A program made the translations under genes and the position numbers. The notes beneath the pieces are model-generated. The model was not told where the DNA came from, made no database searches, and saw only the letters and a program-made list of their open reading frames with translations. A DNA stretch of 64,000 nt from Porphyromonadaceae bacterium UBA7207 (GTDB lineage Bacteria; Bacteroidota; Bacteroidia; Bacteroidales; Muribaculaceae): positions 1 through 64,000 of the forward strand of contig DKUJ01000041.1 in the NCBI GenBank assembly GCA_002490635.1, given 5' to 3'. Positions 43,586-52,829 of this stretch are shown in pieces. Every line of letters starts with the position of its first letter. The stretch's first letter is position 1.

Positions 43586-44625
43586 TTGGAATGTTTGGTG
43601 ACTGTGATTTCACCGGAAATAGGCCGCGAGAAGCGCTTGCGCACTTCGGCGGGCGTGAAGCCCCTGCCGAAGAGGTGCATGAGTTTTGCTATCGCGGCCT
43701 CGAAAGTGATGTCGTGACCGGATACCACGCCAGTGGAGGCTATCTTGTCGCCGGTAAGGTATCGGCGCGGGTACACGCCGCCGTTGACACATTGGGTTAC
43801 GTTCACTATCACTATGCCATTTGCCACCGCCTGGGTGAGAGCGTCGAGGAACCACTTCTCGGAAGGGCCGTTGCCGGCTCCATATGTGCGCAGCACGACT
43901 CCTTTTATGCCCGGTGCGGCAAGCATGTGCTCCACCACGCAGCGGCTGAGGCCGGGGAAGAGGTCGATGGCCATCACATTGGTGTCCATCTCGGGGTAGA
44001 TTTCCAGTCCTCCGCCTTTGTCGGTATGGGTGAGAGAGGTGCGGCGGAAATGTATTCCCAGTCCGATTTTTGCCAGTTCGGGATAGTTGTTGCTGCGGAA
44101 AGCGTTGAAGTTGTCGGCGCTCCGTTTTGTCGACCTGTTGCCTCTCCACAGATAGTTCTCGAACAGTATGGCAACCTCTCGCACGGTAGGCTTGCCGTCG
44201 GCGTCGCGGCTGGCGGCAATCTGCAGTGCGGTGATGAGATTTTCCTCACCGTCGGTGCGGACTTCCCCAATCGGCAGTTGCGAACCTGTGATTATCACCG
44301 GTTTGCGCAGGTTCTGTAGCATGAACGAGAGAGCCGAAGCCGTATAGGCCATTGTGTCGGTGCCGTGAAGCACCACGAACCCGTCGTAGTTGTCGTAGTT
44401 GTCGGCAATGCTTCTGACAATGCTCTGCCAATGTGTAATATCCATGTCCGACGAGTCTATCGGTGTCTGGAACTGGATGTTATCTATCACATAGTCGAGC
44501 TTCTTCACCTTGGGCACATTCTCCATAAGGTGCGAGAAGTCGAATGGACGCAGCGCCTTTGTCGCGGCATCCTCGATCATCCCTATGGTGCCTCCGGTGT
44601 AGACTATCAGAATCCGGGGTTTCAT
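43582..44625 (-). CDS. ansA: Type I L-asparaginase
   Basis: The 347-residue cytoplasmic enzyme converts asparagine to aspartate and ammonia. The first catalytic threonine is in VYTGGTIGM near 9-17, and the second in VLHGTDTMAYTASAL near 84-98. A catalytic lysine-containing loop follows later. There is no signal peptide, which separates it from the periplasmic type II enzymes. It starts 19 nt after metG and overlaps the next gene by 4 nt. Confidence 0.93.
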   Translation of the reverse strand: MKPRILIVYTGGTIGMIEDAATKALRPFDFSHLMENVPKVKKLDYVIDNIQFQTPIDSSDMDITHWQSIVRSIADNYDNYDGFVVLHGTDTMAYTASALSFMLQNLRKPVIITGSQLPIGEVRTDGEENLITALQIAASRDADGKPTVREVAILFENYLWRGNRSTKRSADNFNAFRSNNYPELAKIGLGIHFRRTSLTHTDKGGGLEIYPEMDTNVMAIDLFPGLSRCVVEHMLAAPGIKGVVLRTYGAGNGPSEKWFLDALTQAVANGIVIVNVTQCVNGGVYPRRYLTGDKIASTGVVSGHDITFEAAIAKLMHLFGRGFTPAEVRKRFSRPISGEITVTKHSK

Positions 44626-44644
44626 GGTGTGTTCTATGGCATGG

Positions 44645-46681
44645 TTATTTTATTTGTGCGCCGTTGGTAGCCACGGCGGCTGGAGCTGTGAGGACGATGG
44701 AGCCATCGGCATTGGTGGCGCAAAGCACCATTCCCTGCGATTCCACTCCACGGAGTTTTACAGTCGGAAGATTTGCCACGAACACTACCTGGCGGCCTAC
44801 AAGTTCAGCCGGGGTGTAGCTCTTGGCGATGCCTGATACTATAGTGCGTCCGCCCATACCGTCGTCGACGGTGAGTTTTAGCAGTTTGTCGCTTTTTTTG
44901 ACAGCTTCGCACGCCGTTATGGTGCCTACGCGCAGGTCAATGGCTCCGAAGGCGTCGATGCTCACCGGAGCCTGCTGCGGGGCGGGTTTGAAATTTTCTA
45001 TGGCGTTGGTGCGCTTGGCCTGTTCGAGCTTGTCGAGCTGGGCCTGGATGGCCTCGTCGTCGATTTTGTCGAACAGCAGTTCGGGCTGGCCTATGGTGTG
45101 CCCGGAGGCAATTATGTCGCGGCGTCCTATGTCGCTCCAGCGCATCTGCTCCAGCGACAGTATTCCACGCAGTTTCTCGCCCATGAACGGCATGAACGGG
45201 TCGAGTGCTATGGCCAGCGATGCCACTAACTGCAGGTTCACATACATCACAGTGGCCACGCGGTCGGGGTCGGTCTTCACCGTTTTCCAGGGCTCGGTTT
45301 CCTGGAGATAGCGGTTGCCGAGACGTGCTATGCCCATGGCATCGCGCAAGGCGTCGCGGAAATGGAAGTTCTCCAGTTTGTCACTCAGGCTTCGGGTAAG
45401 GCTTTCCACTTCGGCGAATGCGGCCAGATCGGCTTGCGTGAATTCGCCGGGGGCGGGAACCGTTCCACCGTAGTATTTGTGGGTGAGCACAAGGACTCGG
45501 TTCACGTAGTTGCCCAGAATGGCCACCAGCTCGCTGTTGTTGCGACTCTGGAAGTCGCGCCAGGTGAAGTCGTTGTCTTTGGTCTCCGGAGCGTTGGCCG
45601 TGAGCACATAGCGCAGCACATCCTGTTTTCCGGGGAAGTCGGCGAGATATTCGTGGAGCCACACCGCCCAGTTGCGGGATGTGGAAATCTTGTCGCCTTC
45701 GAGGTTCAGGAACTCATTGGCGGGTACGTTGTCGGGCAGCTGGAAACCGTCGCCATAGGCACTGAGCATCGCAGGGAACACAATGCAGTGGAACACGATG
45801 TTGTCTTTTCCTATGAAGTTCACGATGCGGGTCTCGGGGCTTTTCCACCACTGTTCCCATGTGTCGGGAAAAATCTCCTTGGTGTTGGAGATGTAGCCTA
45901 TAGGGGCGTCGAACCACACATAAAGCACCTTGCCTTCGGCGCCTTCCACAGGCACGGGAACACCCCACGACAGGTCGCGGCTTACGGCGCGTGGCTGCAG
46001 CCCCATGTCGAGCCAGCTTTTGCACTGGCCGTACACGTTGGGGCGCCATTCCTGGTGCTCGTCGAGAATCCAGTGGCGTAGGGTGGGTTCCCAGCGGTCC
46101 AGCGGCAGATACCAGTGGCGTGTGGGCCTCAGCTCGGGCACAGCGCCGGAAATCGCCGACTTTGGGTTTATCAGCTCGGTAGCCGCCAGCGCAGTGCCGC
46201 AGGCTTCGCACTGGTCGCCGTAGGCACGCGGATTGTGGCAATGGGGGCATTCGCCGGTAACGTAGCGGTCGGCAAGGAACTGGCCGGCCTCGGGGTCGAA
46301 AAGCTGCATGCTTTCCTTTTCGATGAACTCGCCCTTGTCGTAGAGGTGGCGGAAGAACTCGGAGGCTGTCTTGTGGTGTATATCCGATGTGGTTCGGGAA
46401 TATACATCGAACGAGATACCCAGGCCCTGGAATGATTCCTTGATGAGCTTGTGGTAGCGGTCGACGATGTCCTGGGGTGTAACCCCTTCCTTGCGGGCCT
46501 TCAGAGTGATGGGAACTCCGTGCTCGTCGCTGCCGCCGATCAGAGCGACTTCGCGGCCGTTGAGACGAAGGTAACGTGCATATATGTCGGCAGGCACATA
46601 CACACCGGCCAGATGGCCGATATGGACGGGCCCGTTGGTGTAGGGCAGAGCTGTTGTGATGAGGGTTCTTTTATGTTCCAT
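44645..46681 (-). CDS. metG: Methionyl-tRNA synthetase with C-terminal tRNA-binding domain
   Basis: The 678-residue class I synthetase has the HIGH-like site PVHIGHLAG near 18-26. A zinc-knuckle loop lies near 144-162 (CPHCHN...CEACG), and the KMSKS loop is present as KISTS near 335. An anticodon-binding helix bundle follows. The C-terminal ~105 residues form the EMAP/Arc1p-like tRNA-binding domain ([20 protein letters not shown] near 580). It charges both Met tRNAs. It opens the long minus-strand gene run and has its own strong promoter. Confidence 0.96.
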   Translation of the reverse strand: MEHKRTLITTALPYTNGPVHIGHLAGVYVPADIYARYLRLNGREVALIGGSDEHGVPITLKARKEGVTPQDIVDRYHKLIKESFQGLGISFDVYSRTTSDIHHKTASEFFRHLYDKGEFIEKESMQLFDPEAGQFLADRYVTGECPHCHNPRAYGDQCEACGTALAATELINPKSAISGAVPELRPTRHWYLPLDRWEPTLRHWILDEHQEWRPNVYGQCKSWLDMGLQPRAVSRDLSWGVPVPVEGAEGKVLYVWFDAPIGYISNTKEIFPDTWEQWWKSPETRIVNFIGKDNIVFHCIVFPAMLSAYGDGFQLPDNVPANEFLNLEGDKISTSRNWAVWLHEYLADFPGKQDVLRYVLTANAPETKDNDFTWRDFQSRNNSELVAILGNYVNRVLVLTHKYYGGTVPAPGEFTQADLAAFAEVESLTRSLSDKLENFHFRDALRDAMGIARLGNRYLQETEPWKTVKTDPDRVATVMYVNLQLVASLAIALDPFMPFMGEKLRGILSLEQMRWSDIGRRDIIASGHTIGQPELLFDKIDDEAIQAQLDKLEQAKRTNAIENFKPAPQQAPVSIDAFGAIDLRVGTITACEAVKKSDKLLKLTVDDGMGGRTIVSGIAKSYTPAELVGRQVVFVANLPTVKLRGVESQGMVLCATNADGSIVLTAPAAVATNGAQIK

Positions 46682-46729
46682 CAGTTATATGTTGTTCGGG
46701 GCGTCGTTGGCCTCCGGAGTTTCAAAGGG

Positions 46730-46761
46730 CAAATTTAGCTAATTCCCGCCAATTAATCAAC
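46730..46761 (-). promoter_or_regulatory. Promoter of metG and the long operon
   Basis: The minus strand carries GTTG (46761-46758), 20 nt, then TAAATTTG (46737-46730). The leader to the ATG at 46681 is about 40 nt. It sits right behind the end of the EEP gene. Confidence 0.75.
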
Positions 46762-46778
46762 AGTGCTTTCAAAGCACT
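46762..46778 (-). terminator. Weak hairpin at the end of the EEP gene
   Basis: AGTGCTTT and AAAGCACT (46762-46769, 46771-46778) pair around one base and include the stop codon. No long T-run follows, so its strength is doubtful; it abuts the metG -33 box. Confidence 0.3.
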
Positions 46779-47947
46779 TCGAAGCGCACAGTCAGCGGGT
46801 AGTGGTCGGAACACTTCTCTGTTCCTTTGTGGATGTTGAGCGGCACCAGGTCGCCACGGTAAAGTACGTGGTCGATGCAGAAATAGAAACGGTCGGCGTT
46901 GAAGGTGATTATAGGGCCGAAACCTATCTTGGGGTATACGCTCTGGAAGCCTGCATCGGCGAAGCTGCGCACGGGGTAGCTGCCGGGAACATCGTTGAAG
47001 TCGCCGCAGACAATCACGTTGGGCCCTCCGTAGTGGCGTATGAGTCCGAGAAGTATCTGGGTCTGTCGTGCACGCTGGACGTTGGCGGCCGAAACCTTGC
47101 CCAGAAGGTCGCGGCGTATCTGGCCGAGGTCCTCCGTTTTAAGTTCTGTAAGGTCCACATAGAGGTTTTTGTCGCTCTCGCGAAGTCCCAGCGACTGCAG
47201 GTGCACGTTGAAGAGGGTGAGCAGTTTGCCTCCCGGCAGTGTTACGCGGTACATGCCCACGTCGGCGGCTCCGAACACCGTGGAGTCCATGCTGGTGTGC
47301 AGCGGCTGTATCGGGTATTTTGAGAGTGTGCATTGGGCGCGGCCGCTAAGAATTATGTGCGGGTACCGGCGCTGCAGGCTGTCGTATTGCACGGGTGTGA
47401 TATTCAGCCGTTCGCTCACGCTTAGGTAGCGGCTCTCGGAGAGGCACACTATGTCGGCGTCGTGGGCCAGAATCTGACTCACTATGGCGTTGTATCCCAT
47501 GGGCTGCTCGGTTATAGGCCTTTGGTCGATGAGATTGGCCACATTGTAGCTCATGAGTGTGAATGTGCTGTCGCCGGGTGAGGGCTGTCTGTCGCCGAAA
47601 TGTATGTTCAGAGGAAAATATGTGAGCAGCGGTCCGCCGCTTAGCACCATGCCGCAGGCGAGCACCGCGGCGCCGCGGCGGCATGTGAAGAGCTGCACAA
47701 TGAGCATCAGTGCCACAATGGCGAGGACGCCGGGAAATGCCAGGTGCAACACCCCCCAGGCTCCGCCGTATTTCAGCGGCGATATGTTGCCGGCATAGCC
47801 GCACAGGATAAGGGCGGATGCAGCCAGCACGTCGGCGCAGACGGTGATGAAACGGCCTATACGGGGTCGCCGGTTCTTGGCTTTCCGGTTCTTGTCCGCA
47901 TGCTTTTCGGCAGCGGAGGCTTTGGAGTTCATCCGTTTTTTTTGCAT
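46769..47947 (-). CDS. Membrane-anchored endonuclease/exonuclease/phosphatase-family protein
   Basis: The 392-residue protein has a basic N-terminus (residues 1-32), three hydrophobic segments (about 35-115) and then an EEP domain from about 130. The EEP active site is visible: TLMSYNVANL near 130, DIVCLSESRYL near 164 (metal-binding Glu), NVHLQSLG near 249, VIVCGDFNDVP near 311, and CSDHYPLTVRF at the end. These hydrolases cut phosphodiesters in nucleic acids, sphingolipids or inositol phosphates; no substrate can be named. The start codon follows the rhomboid stop closely (1 nt), implying co-transcription. Confidence 0.88.
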   Translation of the reverse strand: MQKKRMNSKASAAEKHADKNRKAKNRRPRIGRFITVCADVLAASALILCGYAGNISPLKYGGAWGVLHLAFPGVLAIVALMLIVQLFTCRRGAAVLACGMVLSGGPLLTYFPLNIHFGDRQPSPGDSTFTLMSYNVANLIDQRPITEQPMGYNAIVSQILAHDADIVCLSESRYLSVSERLNITPVQYDSLQRRYPHIILSGRAQCTLSKYPIQPLHTSMDSTVFGAADVGMYRVTLPGGKLLTLFNVHLQSLGLRESDKNLYVDLTELKTEDLGQIRRDLLGKVSAANVQRARQTQILLGLIRHYGGPNVIVCGDFNDVPGSYPVRSFADAGFQSVYPKIGFGPIITFNADRFYFCIDHVLYRGDLVPLNIHKGTEKCSDHYPLTVRFEVL

Positions 47948-47948
47948 T

Positions 47949-48695
47949 TCAGAAGAACCAGTTGCGGTTGAAGACTCCTTTCTTTTTCCAGTATATGAGC
48001 AGCAGGAAACCGAAGATCATGCCTCCGAGATGTGCGAAGTGTGCCACGCCGTCGGCAGAACCTCCGATGCCGTATAATAGTTCGAGAACGAAATAGCCTA
48101 TTATAAGCCATTTGGCTTTTATGGGTATGGGAACGAAGAAAATATACACCGGAGTGTTCGGGAAAAGGAATCCGAAAGCAAGCAACACACCGTAGATGGC
48201 ACCGGAAGCGCCTACCATGGGCGTGTTCACCAGAGAGTTGAGGGTTATAGCCTCGGGAATGCCGAAGCGGATGCCGTACCAGCCTTCGTTTATTATGTAG
48301 CGGCAGGTCTCGGCATCGCCTATAAGGCTCTGTACATCATGTATCAGCCATGCGAAAACGCCCTGCTGCACCAGCGCGGCGCAGATGCCGCAGGTGAAGT
48401 AGTAGAACAGGAAACGTGCCGACCCCATGACCTGTTCGATGGTGCGCCCGAAGATAAAAAGGGCGAACATGTTGAAAAACAGGTGGCCGAAGCTGCCATG
48501 GAGGAACATGTAGGTGATAAGCTGGTATGGCTCGAAGCCCGGAGAGGTGAAGTAGTATAGGGCAAGATGGCGTGTGAGTGTGTAGTCGGCAGCAGGCAAA
48601 AGTGCCATCACAAGCCATATGAGTGTGTTGATTATCACCAGATTCAGTACTACCGGTGGTATGTTGCGAAAGATTGACGGTGTTTGCTGATACAT
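47949..48695 (-). CDS. Rhomboid-family intramembrane serine protease
   Basis: The 248-residue six-helix protein carries the rhomboid dyad: Ser164 in VGASGAIYG and His222 in AHFAHLGG. The HGSFGHLFFNM motif near 66-76 adds the conserved His/Asn pair for the oxyanion hole. Extra domains are absent, so it is a compact GlpG-type protease that cleaves membrane proteins within the bilayer. It has its own promoter and leads a two-gene unit with the EEP protein. Confidence 0.93.
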   Translation of the reverse strand: MYQQTPSIFRNIPPVVLNLVIINTLIWLVMALLPAADYTLTRHLALYYFTSPGFEPYQLITYMFLHGSFGHLFFNMFALFIFGRTIEQVMGSARFLFYYFTCGICAALVQQGVFAWLIHDVQSLIGDAETCRYIINEGWYGIRFGIPEAITLNSLVNTPMVGASGAIYGVLLAFGFLFPNTPVYIFFVPIPIKAKWLIIGYFVLELLYGIGGSADGVAHFAHLGGMIFGFLLLIYWKKKGVFNRNWFF

Positions 48696-48728
48696 TTGTG
48701 GCTGTTGTTATGCGTCTGATAGAAGCAG

Positions 48729-48758
48729 CAAAATTACAAAAAATTGCACTATGTCAAA
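48729..48758 (-). promoter_or_regulatory. Promoter of the rhomboid-EEP unit
   Basis: On the minus strand, TTTG (48758-48755), 18 nt and TAATTTTG (48736-48729). The -33 box touches the upstream terminator. The ATG is at 48695. Confidence 0.7.
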
Positions 48759-48793
48759 AAACGGCGTTTCCACGTGCTGGGAAACGCCGTTTT
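48758..48793 (-). terminator. Terminator of the OmpA-domain gene
   Basis: Arms 48758-48771 and 48780-48793 pair perfectly over 14 bp with an 8-nt loop; the minus strand continues into TTTTTTG. The stem starts 24 nt past the stop at 48818. Confidence 0.85.
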
Positions 48794-48817
48794 CGCTGCT
48801 GTTATATCTGGCGTGAA

Positions 48818-49636
48818 TCAGATCAGGTGGATTTCGGCACGACGGTCCTGCATGTCGTTGCCGTAGTTGTCCGTAGGGCCTTCGCCATGGTATGTCACTT
48901 TTGAGGCGTCCACGCCGTGGGCAACAAGGTAGTCGGCGACAGCGCGGGCGCGGCGCTGGCTGAGTCGTTGGTTGTAGGCTGTGTTGCCGTTGCTGTCGGT
49001 ATATGCTGCCACATCCACTTTGCGGCCGTTTCTTGCCGCCTGCTTTGCTATTGCCGACAGTTGGGGAGTCTCGGGGATGTCCGATGAATCGTAGGCGAAG
49101 AGATACACCAGAGTCGTGCCGGCACCTGTTGCCTCCGTGGCTGTCTGCCGTTGTGTTTCCGCCATGGCGTACTCTGTTTTATGTGCCTTGTTCCTGGCCG
49201 GTGTATTTTCGGCGACAGGAGCGCTTTGCATTCTGTAATCTCCAGTTGGGGCGAAATCGGGTTCGAAAGGCGATACAAAAGGATTCGGAATCGGAGTATC
49301 GCTTGCTCCGATGGCATCGCCGGCTCCATCCTGGTTGAAGAATTCTGCTGTCGGAGCAACCTTGGGTCCGGCCTGGGCAATGGCGGCCGGAGCGTCGTTT
49401 CCGCCGTCGGCCCATACGTAGCATCCGACACCAAATGCAAGGCCGAGTATTATGGCGGCGCTATACTGTATATATCTCGGAGTCTCGTCCACATCGGCAG
49501 TTGTTGCCGGTACGGGGTCGTCGGACTCATCGTGAGCCTTCAGCTGTTGTGGCTCTTTATGTGCTGTCAGGCGCCCGGATTCGGGATGGGCCGACAGTTT
49601 CTGCTGTTTGCTGATGCTGTCGTTGTTATCAGCCAT
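48818..49636 (-). CDS. OmpA-C-domain protein anchored in the inner membrane
   Basis: The ATG at 49636 (272 residues) excludes an upstream stretch that holds the malic-enzyme terminator. The N-terminal ~58 residues are hydrophilic and should be cytoplasmic, with three spaced xLxAH repeats near 14-36. One membrane helix follows at about 60-77 (SAAIILGLAFGVGCYVW). A low-complexity linker (about 80-160) leads to an OmpA-C domain (about 168-272): VYLFAYDSSDIP, VDVAAYTDSNGNTAYNQRLS and RRARAVADYL. The domain binds peptidoglycan, so this looks like a MotB-like inner-membrane link to the wall. Confidence 0.85.
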   Translation of the reverse strand: MADNNDSISKQQKLSAHPESGRLTAHKEPQQLKAHDESDDPVPATTADVDETPRYIQYSAAIILGLAFGVGCYVWADGGNDAPAAIAQAGPKVAPTAEFFNQDGAGDAIGASDTPIPNPFVSPFEPDFAPTGDYRMQSAPVAENTPARNKAHKTEYAMAETQRQTATEATGAGTTLVYLFAYDSSDIPETPQLSAIAKQAARNGRKVDVAAYTDSNGNTAYNQRLSQRRARAVADYLVAHGVDASKVTYHGEGPTDNYGNDMQDRRAEIHLI

Positions 49637-49681
49637 AGTTATATGAATTTTGGTAAGTTGAACACGTTGTTTTATAAAAAA

Positions 49682-49708
49682 AGAACACCGGTCGTATGCC
49701 GATGTTCT
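49682..49708 (-). terminator. Terminator of maeB
   Basis: AGAACACCGG (49682-49691) and CCGATGTTCT (49699-49708) pair with one mismatch. On the minus strand TTCTTTTTTTATAAAAC follows, a strong T-tract. It is 30 nt past the malic-enzyme stop. Confidence 0.8.
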
Positions 49709-49737
49709 ATTTTGTGCTGTTAAAAAATGTGCGTCTG

Positions 49738-51081
49738 TCATGCTCCGGGAAGTTTGGCGCGTACGTCGGAGATAAAGGCTGAAAGATGTCGGTCGGTATC
49801 GGCTACATACAGTCGCAGGCGACGGCAGTACCTCTCGAGGTTGTCGATGGGTCTGCGGGCGATGCCCGAGGTGGCGGCCGCCTTAGCCACTGCAGGGGGC
49901 ACCGAGCACAGCAGGCGTCGGTCGAATGGTTTAGGCAGAATATACTCGGGTCCGAATACCAGATGTTCGTCGGGATAGAGCGCCGCGACAGCATGTGTTA
50001 CCGGTTCGCGGGCGACGGCCGCTATTGCGTGGGCTGCGGCAAGCTTCATGTCCATATTCACATCCGGGGCACGGCAGTCGAGCGCACCACGGAAGATATA
50101 CGGGAAGCCCAGTACGTTGTTGATCTGGTTGGGATAGTCGGAGCGGCCCGTGGCGTAGATGATATCGGGGGCGCTTGCCAAGGCTCTTTCGCGCGATATT
50201 TCAGGATTGGGGTTGGCGAGCGCGAAGACAATGGGCCGCGGAGCCATGGTGCGCACCATTTCCGGGGTGAGGACATCGGCTACCGACAGGCCTATGAATA
50301 CATCGGCGTCCACCATTGCCTGGGCGAGAGTGGTGATGTCGGTACGGCTGGTGGCAAACTCCTGTTTCTGTGGGCTCAGGTTTGAGCGATGAGGCCCGAT
50401 TACACCTTTGCTGTCGGCCATCACTGTGTTTTCAGGACTCACGCCCAAGGCGAAAAGCAGCCGTGTGCATGCCATGGCGGCGGCGCCCGCGCCGTTTACC
50501 ACCACTTTCGCCTGCGATATCTGTTTGTTCTGTATCTCCAATGCGTTAAGCATTGCCGCACCGACCACAACGGCGGTGCCGTGCTGGTCGTCGTGCATCA
50601 CGGGAATGTCGCATAGCCTTTTCAGCTCGTTTTCTATGTGGAAGCATTCGGGAGCCTTTATGTCTTCGAGATTTATGCCGCCGTAGCTTAAGGATATGGC
50701 GCGCACCGTTTCCACGAATTTTTCTGGATCGGTCTGGTCCACTTCCACATCCGTGGCATCGAGTCCGGCGAAAATCTTGAAAAGCATGGCCTTCCCTTCC
50801 ATTACGGGCTTGGCCGCGGCAGCGCCTATGTTGCCCAGCCCGAGTACGGCTGTGCCATTACTTATTACTGCTACGGTGTTTCCGCGATTGGTATACAGGT
50901 ATGAGTCGTCCGGCTTTTCTGCTATCTCAAGGCATGGGAATGCCACACCGGGAGAATATGCCAGCGCAAGGTCGTCGGGGGTGGAGAACGGTTTGGTGGG
51001 TACAGTTTCTGTTTTACCAGGACGTGGATAGCGGTGATAGGCGAGTGCCCTCTCTTTGTCGGAATGTATTTTTGAGTTCAT
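49738..51081 (-). CDS. maeB: NAD(P)-dependent malic enzyme, short form
   Basis: The 447-residue cytoplasmic enzyme oxidatively decarboxylates malate to pyruvate, making NADH or NADPH. Features are YSPGVAFPCLEI near 42, SNGTAVLGLGNIGAAAAKPV near 74, a Lys-containing EGKAMLFKIFAGLDATDVEV near 95, HDDQHGTAVVVGAAMLNAL near 143, and a second nucleotide-binding GAGAAAMA near 178. It lacks the phosphotransacetylase-like tail found in long MaeB proteins. It starts 44 nt after rnfA in the same direction, with no terminator between, so it may be expressed with the Rnf complex. Confidence 0.93.
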   Translation of the reverse strand: MNSKIHSDKERALAYHRYPRPGKTETVPTKPFSTPDDLALAYSPGVAFPCLEIAEKPDDSYLYTNRGNTVAVISNGTAVLGLGNIGAAAAKPVMEGKAMLFKIFAGLDATDVEVDQTDPEKFVETVRAISLSYGGINLEDIKAPECFHIENELKRLCDIPVMHDDQHGTAVVVGAAMLNALEIQNKQISQAKVVVNGAGAAAMACTRLLFALGVSPENTVMADSKGVIGPHRSNLSPQKQEFATSRTDITTLAQAMVDADVFIGLSVADVLTPEMVRTMAPRPIVFALANPNPEISRERALASAPDIIYATGRSDYPNQINNVLGFPYIFRGALDCRAPDVNMDMKLAAAHAIAAVAREPVTHAVAALYPDEHLVFGPEYILPKPFDRRLLCSVPPAVAKAAATSGIARRPIDNLERYCRRLRLYVADTDRHLSAFISDVRAKLPGA

Positions 51082-51125
51082 CGTAAGTGTCTTTTACATA
51101 AAACACCTGCCGATGTCTCTTGGTT

Positions 51126-51704
51126 TTAAATGCTGAGTCCGGAGAATCCCATGAATGCCATCGCGAGTATGCCGGCTGTTATCAGGGCAATCGGCACTCC
51201 TTTCATCGGTGCGGGCACGTCGCTAAGTTCGAGCTGCATGCGTATGGCGGCGAAGAGAGTCAGTGCCAGTCCGAAACCGGCAGCGGTGGAGAGGGCATAA
51301 ACCAGCGAATGCACAAGTCCGAAGTCGCGCTGCGCAGCCAGAATGGCCACGCCGAGCACGGCGCAGTTGGTGGTAATCAGTGGCAGATACACTCCGAGAG
51401 CCGCATATAGTCCCGGCGAAGTCTTTTTAATCACAATCTCGAGCATCTGGACGAGAATTGCGATTACCAGTATGAAAACTATGGTCTGCACATATCCCAG
51501 GTCGAGAGGTATCAGAATACTGTGCTGCAGCACCCATGTGATTGCCGTGGCAACCACCATCACAAAAGCCACGGCCATTGTCATGCCGTATGCGGCGCCG
51601 AGATTTTTGGAAACGCCCACAAAGGGGCATATGCCGAGGAACTGGGAGAACACGATATTGTTCACCAGTATGGCTGTAAGAACAATCGACAGGTATTCAA
51701 GCAT
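51126..51704 (-). CDS. rnfA: Ion-translocating oxidoreductase subunit RnfA
   Basis: The 192-residue protein has six membrane helices and the RnfA/NqrE pattern: LVNNIVFSQFLGICPFVGVS near 14-33 and LITTNCAVLGVAI near 108-120, each holding the conserved Cys of the membrane [2Fe-2S] site. It pairs with RnfE to pass electrons through the membrane. It is the last subunit of the cluster and overlaps rnfE by 8 nt. Confidence 0.96.
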   Translation of the reverse strand: MLEYLSIVLTAILVNNIVFSQFLGICPFVGVSKNLGAAYGMTMAVAFVMVVATAITWVLQHSILIPLDLGYVQTIVFILVIAILVQMLEIVIKKTSPGLYAALGVYLPLITTNCAVLGVAILAAQRDFGLVHSLVYALSTAAGFGLALTLFAAIRMQLELSDVPAPMKGVPIALITAGILAMAFMGFSGLSI

Positions 51705-52290
51705 GTTTTCCGGCAGTGAGGTGATTGAACAGAGCGATCATGAATCCCAGGGCAATGAAGGCGCCGGGAGCGAGCACCATCAGCAGGGCGCCGTAGTCGG
51801 CGCCGTATAGCTGGTAGCCGAATATGCTTCCTTTTCCCAGAAGCTCCCGCACACTGCCCAGCAGAGTGAGAGCGCCGGCGAATCCGATTCCCACGCCGAG
51901 GCCGTCGGCCAGAGAAAGCACCACATTGTTGCGCGCGGCGAACGACTCGGCGCGGCCCAGCAGGATGCAGTTTACCACGATGAGAGGGATGAAGATGCCC
52001 AGAGATGAATACAGCGAGGGTACAAAAGCCTGCATGAGCATCTGCAGGATGGTTACGAACGAGGCTATCACAACGATGAACGCCGGAATGCGCACTTCGC
52101 CGGGGATAGCCCTGCGGAGTGCCGAGATGGCGCCGTTGGAGCATACAAGCACGAAAAGTGTGGCAATCCCCATGGATAGACCGGTGATGGCCGTGGATGT
52201 GGTGCCCAAAGTGGGGCACATGCCCAGAATGAGCACGAATGTAGGGTTGCGACGTATTATTCCGTCGAAAATAACCCGCGATGCTTTCAT
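51697..52290 (-). CDS. rnfE: Ion-translocating oxidoreductase subunit RnfE
   Basis: The 197-residue protein has six membrane helices and matches RnfE/NqrD: FVLILGMCPTLGTTSTAITG near 18 with the conserved Cys, and VNCILLGRAESFAARNNVVL near 106 with the second. It forms the other half of the membrane iron-sulfur site with RnfA. It overlaps rnfG by 4 nt. Confidence 0.96.
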   Translation of the reverse strand: MKASRVIFDGIIRRNPTFVLILGMCPTLGTTSTAITGLSMGIATLFVLVCSNGAISALRRAIPGEVRIPAFIVVIASFVTILQMLMQAFVPSLYSSLGIFIPLIVVNCILLGRAESFAARNNVVLSLADGLGVGIGFAGALTLLGSVRELLGKGSIFGYQLYGADYGALLMVLAPGAFIALGFMIALFNHLTAGKHA

Positions 52291-52829
52291 CGTTCGTCGC
52301 CGATAGCTGTTCTGGCTTTATTGATGGCTTCCATGAATGCCCGCGATGTTATGGTCGCGCCTGTGATTGCGTCGATTTCGCCGCCGTCGGCCTTGACAGC
52401 AAGCGGAGCATTGCTGCCAACCACCATGCCATGTCCGGCATCGGGCATGAACCAGGTGTCCATCTGCGCTCCCAGACCGGGAGTCTCCTGATGTTGCAGT
52501 ACGCGGTATCCCGTGAGGGTGCCGGCATTGTCGAAGCCTGCAAGTATTGTTATGCGTCCTGAGAATCCGTTGTCGGAGAATGTTTCCACGGCAGTCCCGG
52601 CCGGGGTGTCTCCGAGAGTCAGGTTATAGACGGTGAGTCCGTCGGCACCGGTAGTGGTGTTGTGACTGTCGAACTCGGGCGACACTGCGCGGAGGGCTTC
52701 CATGCGTGCGGTGTCGGCACCTTCGGAGATTTTGCTTTTTGTGCAGGAGTTCACTGCTGCCAGCGCGGCGGCGGCGACAATTGCTATTCCTGCGAGGGAA
52801 AGAACCATGTTGGGCAGAGTCGATTTCAT
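52287..52829 (-). CDS. rnfG: Ion-translocating oxidoreductase subunit RnfG
   Basis: The ATG at 52829 overlaps the rnfD stop (ATGA) and gives 180 residues; the longer frame upstream is a shadow. One N-terminal membrane helix (about 8-27) anchors a periplasmic FMN-binding domain. The flavinylation motif is DAITGAT with T159 as the expected FMN acceptor. HQETPGLGAQMDTW near 113 is the usual domain signature. It receives electrons on the outer face of the membrane in the Rnf complex. Confidence 0.95.
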   Translation of the reverse strand: MKSTLPNMVLSLAGIAIVAAAALAAVNSCTKSKISEGADTARMEALRAVSPEFDSHNTTTGADGLTVYNLTLGDTPAGTAVETFSDNGFSGRITILAGFDNAGTLTGYRVLQHQETPGLGAQMDTWFMPDAGHGMVVGSNAPLAVKADGGEIDAITGATITSRAFMEAINKARTAIGDER

